From JAKACA01 sp049510975 (GTDB taxonomy: Bacteria > Actinomycetota > Acidimicrobiia > Acidimicrobiales > Bog-793): a DNA stretch of 64,000 nucleotides. Below the pieces are notes generated by a model. That model was not told the DNA's origin and did no database searches. It worked only from the letters and a program-made list of their open reading frames with translations. The stretch is taken from contig JBEKYM010000020.1 in assembly GCA_049510975.1 (NCBI GenBank), forward strand, positions 62,001-126,000, read 5' to 3'. Shown here piece after piece: positions 8,915-16,736 of the stretch (position 1 is the stretch's first letter; each line of letters opens with the position of its first letter). The translations under genes were made by a program, and so were the position numbers.

Positions 8915-10486
8915 ATGCGCGTCGGTTCAGCGCGGACAGCAGCGTTCGCGACAGCAGTGTTCGTAGGAGTGGCGGCAAGCCACGGCGGTTTCGGCAGTCA
9001 CCAGGACAGCACCCCCAAGGCGGCATCGGTCTCGCTCCCGGCCGGCATCGCCGGCGGGCCATCGGCGGCCTTGCTGACCGCCGCCGGCGGTGGCAAAGGC
9101 GTCGCCGTCAACCACCGCAGACTCGAGAAGCTGCCTGCGAGCACGTCCTTCTTCCCGATCGCCGTCTGGGACCAGTCGCCGCAGGGCGGCAACGTCCCGG
9201 CTCCCTACGCCAATCAGGCTGCCGCTTTCAAGGCGATGGGCATCAACGTGTTCCTCGGGCTCTACGGCTGGCCGGAGAACTACGGCTCGGACAACGGTGA
9301 GATCGAGGCCGCAGCAGCCGAAGGCATGTACGTCGTCGCCGGCGGGGACCCTTATTCCGACACGAGCCCCCAGTCGGTCGCCTCCGTTGAGGCTCTCGTC
9401 GCCACACTGCCGGCATCCGAGCAGCAGTACTTCGCCGGATACCAGTGGCTCGACGAGCCGGCCGCCTGCAACGGGAGTGGCGAAACGCAGTCGATCGCCG
9501 CTCAGATCGCCACCGTCAACAGCGAGGACCCCGGCAAGATCATCTCTGCGAACGAAGGGTCATGGGCTGCCTTCCTGCCCAACAACCTCATGGGTTCGAG
9601 CACCTGCCTGACCCAGGCAGAGGCGAACCTGAAGGACGCATCCATGCTGTCGGCCGACGACTACGCCCTCACGGACCCATGGCACTCCAGCCAATGCATC
9701 GGGGCGAACTGCATCTACCTCTATGGCCAGGAAGCTGCCAACCTGAAGCACTTCGCCAAGCCGACCCAGCCGGTCTGGGAGTTCGTCGAGACGGGCACGG
9801 ACGACCTCGGCTACTCCAGCCAGAACGGAGCTTGCGACGCCGCCACGAACCTGTGCGCCAACGGCAACGAGTACCGCGCCACACCGGTGCAGGTGAACTC
9901 GTCCGCTTGGGACGCCGTCATCAACGGAGCCCGCGGCATCGAGTGGTTCTGCGATGACACCATCGCCTACGACGCCTGCGCCGGCGGCGGCTCGGACGGC
10001 AATCCCGCCGAGGGCGGCTCGACGGTGATCCCGGCGAACCTGACCTATATCGACCAGAACATCGAGGGTTTCGCCTCGGAGCTGAACTCGCCGGACGTCG
10101 GCGGTCTGACCGTGTCGTCGTCGAACTCGAGCGTCCCGGTGACGAGCATGCTCAAGAAGGTCGACGGCCAGTACTACCTGTTCACCGAATCCAACCGCGA
10201 CGGCGCCACGACGGCGACGTATGCGGACCCGGCCTTCGCCAACAAGACGGCCACCCTCGTGTACGACTCCGCAGCCAACTACGACCCGGCGAGCTCCGAA
10301 CAGGGGAACAGCTTCACGGTGTCGGCTGACGGCTCCTTCACCGACACGCTCGGCACGAGCGCCAACCCCTACCAGGTGAAGGTGTACGAGATCGGAAACG
10401 CCGGCGGTTCGAAGCTGGCGGGACCGAACGCCGCTCAGTGCACCCACCAGTGGACGTCGGCCTTCACGTTGACCTGCAAGCAGTAA
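8915..10486 (+). CDS. secreted TIM-barrel-like glycosidase-type protein
   Basis: 523 residues. GGAGG 7 bases upstream fixes ATG 8915. The N-terminus has a short positive region and hydrophobic stretch (RTAAFATAVFVGVAASHG), a plausible export signal. The body looks like a beta/alpha barrel: FPIAVWDQSPQ, FKAMGINVFLGLYGWPE, GYQWLDEPAAC with an acidic pair at a likely catalytic strand end, then VWEFVETG and ARGIEWFCDD. The C-terminal 130 residues are beta-rich (YYLFTESNRDGATTATY), like the accessory domain that follows such barrels. Paired cysteines suggest disulphides outside the cell. I cannot assign a GH family. It is followed by a hairpin terminator, so it is probably transcribed alone. Confidence 0.75.
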   Translation: MRVGSARTAAFATAVFVGVAASHGGFGSHQDSTPKAASVSLPAGIAGGPSAALLTAAGGGKGVAVNHRRLEKLPASTSFFPIAVWDQSPQGGNVPAPYANQAAAFKAMGINVFLGLYGWPENYGSDNGEIEAAAAEGMYVVAGGDPYSDTSPQSVASVEALVATLPASEQQYFAGYQWLDEPAACNGSGETQSIAAQIATVNSEDPGKIISANEGSWAAFLPNNLMGSSTCLTQAEANLKDASMLSADDYALTDPWHSSQCIGANCIYLYGQEAANLKHFAKPTQPVWEFVETGTDDLGYSSQNGACDAATNLCANGNEYRATPVQVNSSAWDAVINGARGIEWFCDDTIAYDACAGGGSDGNPAEGGSTVIPANLTYIDQNIEGFASELNSPDVGGLTVSSSNSSVPVTSMLKKVDGQYYLFTESNRDGATTATYADPAFANKTATLVYDSAANYDPASSEQGNSFTVSADGSFTDTLGTSANPYQVKVYEIGNAGGSKLAGPNAAQCTHQWTSAFTLTCKQ

Positions 10487-10540
10487 CGCCCGCGCCGGAA
10501 CCCGGGCTCCACGTCTCGTCGGCTCCGAGGAGCGACGAAT

Positions 10541-10580
10541 CGGCCACCCCCCCTCGATGCCCCCTGAGGGGGGTTGGCCG
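10541..10580 (+). terminator. hairpin terminator after the secreted glycosidase-like gene
   Basis: Arms 10541-10555 (CGGCCA, seven C, TC) and 10566-10580 (GA, six G, TTGGCCG) pair over 15 positions with one mismatch around a 10-base loop. There is no U tract, as is common in high-GC actinobacteria. It lies 55 bases after the stop codon at 10486. Confidence 0.6.
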
Positions 10581-10692
10581 CGTCAGCGCACGGTGCGCCG
10601 CGAAAACGAGCCTGCCCCATTGCACCTCAAGTCAAGCGAGCACTGGACCGATGTAGAGGTCGCAGGGCTCTCTCAGGAGCACATCCTCCCTC

Positions 10693-11973
10693 ATGCCTTT
10701 ACTCCGACCGTGCGTCATCCCGCTCGTCGCGTTCCTCGCACTGCCAGCGGCGCTCACAGTCCTCGCCCCGTCTGCTTCGGCCTCGCCGGCGACGGGCGGC
10801 TCGATCGCTGCTCTGGCTACGGCCAATGTCGGCAAGAAGGCGTGTTCGACCAACAGCCTCGGCGGCAAGGCGTTCGACTCCAGCTGCACCGGGAACAGCG
10901 GGCAGCCCGAGTACTGGTGCGCCGACTTCGCCCGCTGGGTCTGGGCGAATTCCGGAGTGCAGGACACCAACTGGGTGAACGCCGCGGCCGGGAGCTTCTA
11001 CGTCTACGGCCTCGAATTCGGGACGCTCTCGGCGACCCCGGCCGTCGGTGACGCCGTCGTCTTCGACTATTACGGCGGCGGCGTAGCCGACCACGTCGCC
11101 ATCGTGACGCAGGCGAATGCCAACGGCACGATCGAAACCATGAGCGGTGACTGGAACGGACAGTCGGGCAGCGAATCCCACTTCTCCTCCACATCGCTCG
11201 TCGTTGCGAACACTCCCTCCTACCTCGGCGCCGTGGGCTCCATGTCGGGCGAGACCGGCATGACCATCAGCGGCTTCGTCGCCCCCGTCGGCGCCGACGT
11301 CGTGCCGGTCATCGGTGGGACGTCGTTGTTCAACGGCCAGAGCCTCACCGCCGGCGAGCGGATGACATCGCCGAACGGCCAGTACAGCCTGAACATGCAG
11401 AGCGACGGCAACCTCGTCGAGTACGTCGCCGGACGGGCCCTGTGGGCGACGGGGACTGAAGGCAACGTCGGCGACCACGTCGCCATGCAGACCGACGGCA
11501 ACCTCGTCGTGTACAGCCTCACGAACACTGCATTGTGGTCCTCCCGCTCCGGCGGCCATTCCGGCGCGTTCGACCTCACGCTCCTCGACAACGCCGGGCT
11601 CGTCGTCAGCGGCCGCGGCGGCGCATTGTGGTCACGTCAGCCGCAGACGGGCGTCCTTCCCATGGGCGAGACGCTGCTGCCCGGCGAGCGGCTCGTCTCG
11701 CCGAACGGGCTGTACAGCCTGCGGATGCAGCCGGGCGGGAGCCTGGCGGAGTACACGGCCGGCCGAGGCCTGTGGGCCAACGGGACCGACGGAGCCGGCG
11801 ACCGGGTCGTCATGCAGAGCGACGGCAACCTCGTGGTCTACAGCCCCACGAACCAGCCGGTCTGGTCCTCTCGCACCGGCGGCCGTTCGGGCACGTTCGA
11901 TCTCACCTTGAGCGACTCCGGCGATGTCGTCCTCTACGGACCGTCCGGCCCGTTGTGGTCCAACCGCGTCTGA
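10693..11973 (+). CDS. secreted CHAP amidase/peptidase with two bulb-type lectin domains
   Basis: 426 residues with a clear signal peptide (hydrophobic residues 8-28, cleavage near ASASP). Residues 45-170 form a CHAP domain: the catalytic Cys is in PEYWCADFARWVW and the His in VADHVAIVTQ. Two beta-prism lectin domains follow (about 205-310 and 320-426). Their QxDxNLVxY sugar-binding signature is intact in MQTDGNLVVY and MQSDGNLVVY, altered in MQSDGNLVEY and decayed in MQPGGSLAEY. The protein probably cuts peptidoglycan while the lectin part holds mannose-type glycans, either for wall turnover or against other cells. The nearest GGAG is 13 bases from the ATG, so the start rests on the signal peptide. 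Confidence 0.85.
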   Translation: MPLLRPCVIPLVAFLALPAALTVLAPSASASPATGGSIAALATANVGKKACSTNSLGGKAFDSSCTGNSGQPEYWCADFARWVWANSGVQDTNWVNAAAGSFYVYGLEFGTLSATPAVGDAVVFDYYGGGVADHVAIVTQANANGTIETMSGDWNGQSGSESHFSSTSLVVANTPSYLGAVGSMSGETGMTISGFVAPVGADVVPVIGGTSLFNGQSLTAGERMTSPNGQYSLNMQSDGNLVEYVAGRALWATGTEGNVGDHVAMQTDGNLVVYSLTNTALWSSRSGGHSGAFDLTLLDNAGLVVSGRGGALWSRQPQTGVLPMGETLLPGERLVSPNGLYSLRMQPGGSLAEYTAGRGLWANGTDGAGDRVVMQSDGNLVVYSPTNQPVWSSRTGGRSGTFDLTLSDSGDVVLYGPSGPLWSNRV

Positions 11974-11979
11974 GCGCCC

Positions 11980-12579
11980 TCACAGCAGATCCCGGTGCTT
12001 GGCGACGAGATCGTCCAGGGCCTCCCTGAGCAGGCTCGCCTCCGGGCGCCCGGTTCGGCGGGCCAACTTGGCCAGCCGATGGAGCACCGCCGGCGGGTAG
12101 TAGCTCGTCTTCAACACCATCCGCTCCTCGACAGCCATCGAGATGCGGTTGCCTCCCTCCCGCTTGGATCGCACGAGGGCGGTATCGGCGGCCGAGAGCA
12201 GCTCGTCGGGCGATGCCCCGTGCTGCGGCCGTCCGGCCACGCCGCCGGAGACCGTGATGACCTCACTGTCACCGACGACCCGCCGGGCGGCGTCGAGGGC
12301 GACGAGGAGCGCCTCGGGCGGAACGTCGGGCAAGGCGACGGCGAACTCGTCCCCGCGCACGTGGGCGACTACGGCTGAGTCGGGCAAGCTCGACAGCAGC
12401 ACGCTCTCGAAGCGTTCCAGCACGCTGTCGCCGGCGGCGGCTCCCTCCGCCGCGTTGAGCGGTGCGAACCCGTCAAGGTCGAGCACGGCGACGGCGACCG
12501 CCCGGTCCGGCTCGAGGAGGGCGATCTCGCTCTCGAGAGCCGGCAGGCCCAGCGAACGAGCTCGAAACGTGGAGTCCAT
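11980..12579 (-). CDS. GGDEF-domain protein fused to a ribbon-helix-helix DNA-binding domain
   Basis: 199 residues from ATG 12579. Residues 1-150 form a compact GGDEF (diguanylate cyclase) fold with VAVLDLDGFAPLN and the active-site loop HVRGDEFAVALP (RGDEF at 75-79); the first Gly is replaced by Arg, which some active cyclases tolerate. Residues 155-199 (MVLKTSYYPPAVLHRLAKLA, then GRPEASLLREALDDLVAKH) read as a CopG/Arc ribbon-helix-helix. I know of no common family with this order. The start was chosen because the -10 box ends 7 bases upstream and covers the other candidate starts (ATG 12588, TTG 12615). It may be a nucleotide-sensing repressor or a GGDEF enzyme that regulates itself. Confidence 0.75.
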   Translation of the reverse strand: MDSTFRARSLGLPALESEIALLEPDRAVAVAVLDLDGFAPLNAAEGAAAGDSVLERFESVLLSSLPDSAVVAHVRGDEFAVALPDVPPEALLVALDAARRVVGDSEVITVSGGVAGRPQHGASPDELLSAADTALVRSKREGGNRISMAVEERMVLKTSYYPPAVLHRLAKLARRTGRPEASLLREALDDLVAKHRDLL

Positions 12580-12586
12580 ACGGGAC

Positions 12587-12615
12587 ATACAATCACCAAG
12601 ACGTACGTATGTCAA
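12587..12615 (-). promoter_or_regulatory. leaderless promoter of the GGDEF-RHH gene with overlapping palindrome
   Basis: On the minus strand TTGACA (12615-12610) and TTGTAT (12592-12587) are 17 bases apart, and ATG 12579 begins 7 bases after the -10, so the mRNA should start at or next to the codon. GACGTACGTATGTC (12600-12613, plus strand) is a nearly perfect palindrome covering the -35 and spacer, a suitable binding site for the encoded ribbon-helix-helix domain. Confidence 0.65.
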
Positions 12616-12648
12616 GCATATGTATATCTGACAGAGTCCTCGCCGGCC

Positions 12649-13491
12649 TCATTCGTCCCGAGCCTCATGGCCGGCCGCCAGGACGGGCGCGGCCGCAGCA
12701 TCGGCGACGGTCGCCTCCACCTCGAGGTCGCACTCAGCGCCGGCACACTCGCACACGAAGACCTGGCGCACGCCGTCGGCGGTCCCGCTCGCCCAGGGCC
12801 GGCCGTAGTACCCCTGCACCTGCACCACGACGGCCAGGTTCATCTCCCGAAGCAGCTGCCGGCGATCGCCGAGGGTCACCGCATGCGGACCGCCGGCGAG
12901 GCCGGCAGAGAGCAAGTGCTCGACCGACGCCATGGTCTCAAGCAGGCCCCTCGAGCCGTCAACCGTCACGCTGGGAAGGCCAAAGGCACGCACATCGGCC
13001 TCGGCCCGCCGGCGAAGGAGGCGGTACAGCGCTGCTGGTCCGTCTCCGAGCCGCCGGGCCGTGAACTGCGCTTCCTGGAAGGCCTCGGTCGGCATCAACC
13101 AGACGACCCGGGAAGCTTCGACGCCGGCGCCGACGGCTGCCGCCGGCAGCGTAGAGCCCTCGGCCAGGACGAGCGGCGACGGCGGCATGGCCCACAGGTC
13201 CTCGAGGACCATCGAACCTCGCTCGGTCTGCAGCGCCATCTCCAGCAAGGCGTTGGCCGGCTGCTCCCAGCGCCGCGAAGGCTCCAGCGACTCGAAGCGC
13301 TCGGCCGGGCGGCTCCCGGCCGCCAGGGCACGGTCGCGGTGCTCCCAGGTCCTCGTATCGGCGCTGTACAGCCGCAGGCCGTAACGGCGCGCGATCGCCC
13401 TCGCCACCGTCGTCTTGCCCGCGGCCGGCGGGCCGCCGATCCACAGGGAGCCGCCGCCGGCCACGACCGATGACACCTGCCTCATCTCCAC
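12649..13491 (-). CDS. P-loop NTPase / kinase-like protein with C-terminal Cys cluster
   Basis: 280 residues. Residues 18-29 are a Walker A motif (IGGPPAAGKTTV), followed by a nucleoside-kinase-like layout: YSADTRTWEHRDR, a helical lid region with Arg residues (TARRLGDGPAALYRLL), and SVTVDGSRGLLE near a likely base-binding site. The last 50 residues contain VFVCECAGAECDLEV, three Cys that could bind a metal or form a disulphide. No close named family is recognisable; a phosphate-transfer role on a small molecule is the safest reading. It is divergent from the CoA-transferase gene with 111 bases between the two starts and does not overlap the GGDEF gene. Confidence 0.65.
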   Translation of the reverse strand: MEMRQVSSVVAGGGSLWIGGPPAAGKTTVARAIARRYGLRLYSADTRTWEHRDRALAAGSRPAERFESLEPSRRWEQPANALLEMALQTERGSMVLEDLWAMPPSPLVLAEGSTLPAAAVGAGVEASRVVWLMPTEAFQEAQFTARRLGDGPAALYRLLRRRAEADVRAFGLPSVTVDGSRGLLETMASVEHLLSAGLAGGPHAVTLGDRRQLLREMNLAVVVQVQGYYGRPWASGTADGVRQVFVCECAGAECDLEVEATVADAAAAPVLAAGHEARDE

Positions 13492-13602
13492 CCCCTTTCG
13501 CGCCGCCGCCCCTCACCGTGCCACAGTCCCGACGCTCGAGGCCGCCCGTACGCCGGGTGCGGTCCTGATGTCGGTTTCGACGCCACGTCCTATGGTCAAG
13601 GG

Positions 13603-14835
13603 GTGCGCATCGTCAGCGAGCATGAGATCCTCAGCCGTTTCGGCTCCCTGCAGTTGGCCGAGCCGCGAGTCGTCGTGGGCGGGAACTTCGCCACGCCGAC
13701 CCGCCTCCTGGCCTTGTTCGACACTGCCGTCGAGAGCTACCGGCTGTTCGTCCTCAACGCCCAGCAGGCCCTGCCCGACCGTGAGGGGGTCGTCTACGAG
13801 ACCCCCTTCGTCGGCCCCGCAATGCGGGGCCGCGGCCATCTCGACTACCTCCCCATGCGACTGTCGCTCGTGCCCCGCCTCTTTGCCGTCGCCCGCCCGC
13901 CTGATGTCGTGCTCGTCCACACCTCGGTGCCGAGGGACGGCAAGGTCTCCCTCGGGGTCGAAGTGAACGTCCTCCCGGCCGCAATCGAGCAGGCGAGGGC
14001 TCGCGGCGGGCTCGTCGTGGCCCAGTGCAACCCGAAGATGCCCTACACCTACGGCGATGCCGAGCTCGACACCGATGTCGTCGACCTCGCCTTCGAGGTG
14101 GAGGAGAGCCTCTTGGTCCCTCCCCGGCGGCCATCGGGCGAGACGACGCTGGCGATCGCCGAGGAGGTCGCCTCGCTCGTCAGCGACGGCGCCACCCTGC
14201 AGATCGGCATCGGCGAGGTGCCCGATGCCGTCGTCGCCCTGCTGCAACGCCGCCGCGGCCTGCGCGTCTGGACCGAAGCCATGAGCGACGGGGTGCTCTC
14301 GCTCGACCGAGCGGGCGCCCTCGACCGCAGTGCACCGATCACGGCGACGTTCCTCTTCGGCTCGGAGGAGCTCTATGCCTGGGTCGACGGCAACGAGCTC
14401 GTCCGGCTGCTGCGGACCGAGACGGTCAACGACCCGATGGCCATCGCCGGCCACGACTCGATGTGCTCGCTGAACGCTGCCCTCCAGGTGGACCTCTGGG
14501 CACAGGCGAATGCCAGCTACGTGCACGGGCGCATCCACTCGGGCTTCGGCGGCCAGCCGGACTTCGTCGTCGGGGCGCTGCACTCCCGCGGCGGTCAGGC
14601 CATCATCGCCCTGCCGTCGTGGCACGAGAAGTCGGCGACCTCGACCATCGTCGGGCTGCTCGACACGCCGGCGACCTCCTTCCAGCACTCGGCCGTCGTC
14701 ACCGAGCAAGGCTGCGCCCGCATCTTCGGAAGGTCACAACGCGCTCAGGCGCGCCTGCTCATCGAAGAAACCGCCCACCCCGATGCCCGACCGGCCCTCT
14801 GGGAGCTGGCAGGCCGGGTCGGCCGGACCAGCTGA
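13603..14835 (+). CDS. acetyl-CoA hydrolase/transferase family CoA-transferase (4-hydroxybutyrate CoA-transferase type)
   Basis: 410 residues. The two-lobed family I CoA-transferase-like fold is shown by VVVGGNFATP at the N-terminus, VHTSVPRDGKVSLGVEVN in the first lobe, and ATLQIGIGEVPDAV then RVWTEAMSDGVLSLD in the second, where the Glu of TEAMSD is the expected covalent CoA-thioester residue. GGQPDFVVGALHSRGGQAII and VTEQGCARIFG are further family marks. It likely moves CoA between acetyl-CoA and a short organic acid. The GTG start is preceded by TATGGT 6 bases upstream and has no ribosome site, suggesting a leaderless mRNA. It lies 128 bases before the acyl-CoA carboxylase genes. Confidence 0.85.
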   Translation: MRIVSEHEILSRFGSLQLAEPRVVVGGNFATPTRLLALFDTAVESYRLFVLNAQQALPDREGVVYETPFVGPAMRGRGHLDYLPMRLSLVPRLFAVARPPDVVLVHTSVPRDGKVSLGVEVNVLPAAIEQARARGGLVVAQCNPKMPYTYGDAELDTDVVDLAFEVEESLLVPPRRPSGETTLAIAEEVASLVSDGATLQIGIGEVPDAVVALLQRRRGLRVWTEAMSDGVLSLDRAGALDRSAPITATFLFGSEELYAWVDGNELVRLLRTETVNDPMAIAGHDSMCSLNAALQVDLWAQANASYVHGRIHSGFGGQPDFVVGALHSRGGQAIIALPSWHEKSATSTIVGLLDTPATSFQHSAVVTEQGCARIFGRSQRAQARLLIEETAHPDARPALWELAGRVGRTS

Positions 14836-14963
14836 GCGGATCGGGCGCGAACCGGCGGCAACCTGGCCAGGAGGCTGATGACCTTCGCCTCTAGCGGCTT
14901 TGCCGCCGCAACGGCCACGATGACCTGACAGGTTCGGTTCGGTCATGGTGGACGGAGCAGCCC

Positions 14964-16736
14964 GTGCGCAAGGTGATGGTGGCGAATCGAGGCGAGATAG
15001 CGGTTCGCGTCGTGAGGGCATGCCGGGACTCGGGACTCGACAGCGTGGCGGTCTATGCCGATCAAGACCGGAATTCGATGTGCGTCCGGCTGGCGGACGA
15101 AGCCTTCGCTCTCGGCGGCACGACCCCGGCCACGACCTATCTCGCCATTGACAAGCTGCTGGCGGCCGCCGACCGCTCGGGGGCCGATGCGGTACACCCG
15201 GGTTACGGGTTTCTCGCCGAGAACGCCGGCTTCGCCCAAGCAGTCATCGATGCCGGCCTGACCTGGATCGGACCTCCCCCGAAAGCGATCTCCGCCCTCG
15301 GTGACAAGACGGTCGCCCGCCAGATGGCAGCTGCGGTGGGCGCACCACTGGCGCCCGGACTCTCCCACCCCGTCCTCGACGTCGGCGAAATCTCCGAGTT
15401 CGTGGCCGAGCACGGCCTGCCCGTGCTCATCAAGGCCGCCTTCGGTGGCGGCGGCCGCGGGATGAAAGTCGTCCGTCGCCTCGACGAGCTCGAAGATGCT
15501 TTCGAATCGGCCGTGCGCGAGTCGACTGTTGCCTTCGGGCGTGGCGAATGTTTCGTCGAGCGGTTCCTCGAGCGGGCGCGCCACCTGGAGACCCAGTGCC
15601 TGGCGGACTCGGTCGGCACGGTCGTCGTGCTCTCGACGCGGGACTGCTCGCTCCAGCGGCGCAGCCAGAAGCTCGTCGAAGAGGCGCCGGCCCCGTTCCT
15701 CAGCGACGAGCAGGAGGAGACGCTGTACGCCGCCTCGAAGGCGATCCTGTCGGCGAGCGGCTACGAGAACGCCGGCACCTGCGAGTTCCTGCTTGCGCCG
15801 GACGGCATGATCTCGTTCAACGAGGTCAATACCCGCTTGCAGGTCGAGCACCCCGTGACCGAGCTCGTGACGGGCATCGACGTCGTGCGCGAGCAGTTCA
15901 GGATCGCAGCCGGCGGCCTGCTCGACTACGGCGACCCGCCTCGCCGCGGCCATGCCATCGAATTCCGCATCAACGGGGAGGACCCGGGCAGCGGTTTCCT
16001 GCCCTCTCCGGGCACGATCACGACCTGGCGCCCGCCCTCAGGGCCTGGCGTGCGCGTCGACGCCGGTTACGAGGAAGGCGAGACGTTGCCCGGCGAATTC
16101 GACTCCCTCCTCGGCAAGCTCGTCGTCTACGGCGAGAGCCGCCCTGCCGCCCTCGCCTGCGCCAGGCGGGCGCTCTCGGAGTTCCGGACCGGCGGCGTCG
16201 CCACCGTGGTGCCCTTCCATCGGGCAGTCGTCGATCATCCGGACTTCTGCTCGGAGCCGTTCGCCGTCCATACGCGCTGGATCGAGGACGAGTTCGACAC
16301 CGTCATCGCGCCGTACGTCCCGGACGAACCGAGCGGCGGCGAGGTCGGCACACGAACGAGCGGCGCCCTTCGCCGCATCGTCGTCGAAGTCGACGGACGC
16401 CGGCTCGAAGTCGGCCTGCCCACCGAGCTGGCGACGCCGAGCTCCGACGCCGGTGACCGGACGGCACCGACCCGCAGGAAGCGAGCCTCGACCGTCTCGG
16501 CCGACGCGGCCGCCGGCGACTCGGTCCTCAGCCCGATGCAGGCGACGGTCGTAAAGGTCGTGCACTGCAGCGGCGACGTTGTCGCTCTCGGGGATCCCGT
16601 GCTGCAGGTGGAAGCCATGAAGATGGAGCAGGCACTGCGAGCGCCCAAGGACGGCGTCGTCGAAGGACTGACCGTGGCCGTCGGCGAGCAGGTACAACGC
16701 GGCCAGGTAATCTGCCGGATCGCCGACGGCGCATGA
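14964..16736 (+). CDS. accA: acyl-CoA carboxylase alpha subunit (biotin carboxylase plus biotin carrier)
   Basis: 590 residues. Residues 1-450 are biotin carboxylase: VMVANRGEIAVRV, HPGYGFLAENAGFA, the ATP loop KAAFGGGGRGMKVV, MISFNEVNTRLQVEHPVTE. Residues about 515-590 are the biotin carrier domain with EAMKME; the Lys near 554 is the biotinylation site. The enzyme carboxylates acetyl- and/or propionyl-CoA to make malonyl- or methylmalonyl-CoA together with the beta subunit encoded next. GTG 14964 is preceded by GGAG. The stop overlaps the beta-subunit start (ATGATG context, 4 bases), indicating coupled synthesis. Substrate preference cannot be read from the alpha subunit. Confidence 0.93.
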   Translation: MRKVMVANRGEIAVRVVRACRDSGLDSVAVYADQDRNSMCVRLADEAFALGGTTPATTYLAIDKLLAAADRSGADAVHPGYGFLAENAGFAQAVIDAGLTWIGPPPKAISALGDKTVARQMAAAVGAPLAPGLSHPVLDVGEISEFVAEHGLPVLIKAAFGGGGRGMKVVRRLDELEDAFESAVRESTVAFGRGECFVERFLERARHLETQCLADSVGTVVVLSTRDCSLQRRSQKLVEEAPAPFLSDEQEETLYAASKAILSASGYENAGTCEFLLAPDGMISFNEVNTRLQVEHPVTELVTGIDVVREQFRIAAGGLLDYGDPPRRGHAIEFRINGEDPGSGFLPSPGTITTWRPPSGPGVRVDAGYEEGETLPGEFDSLLGKLVVYGESRPAALACARRALSEFRTGGVATVVPFHRAVVDHPDFCSEPFAVHTRWIEDEFDTVIAPYVPDEPSGGEVGTRTSGALRRIVVEVDGRRLEVGLPTELATPSSDAGDRTAPTRRKRASTVSADAAAGDSVLSPMQATVVKVVHCSGDVVALGDPVLQVEAMKMEQALRAPKDGVVEGLTVAVGEQVQRGQVICRIADGA

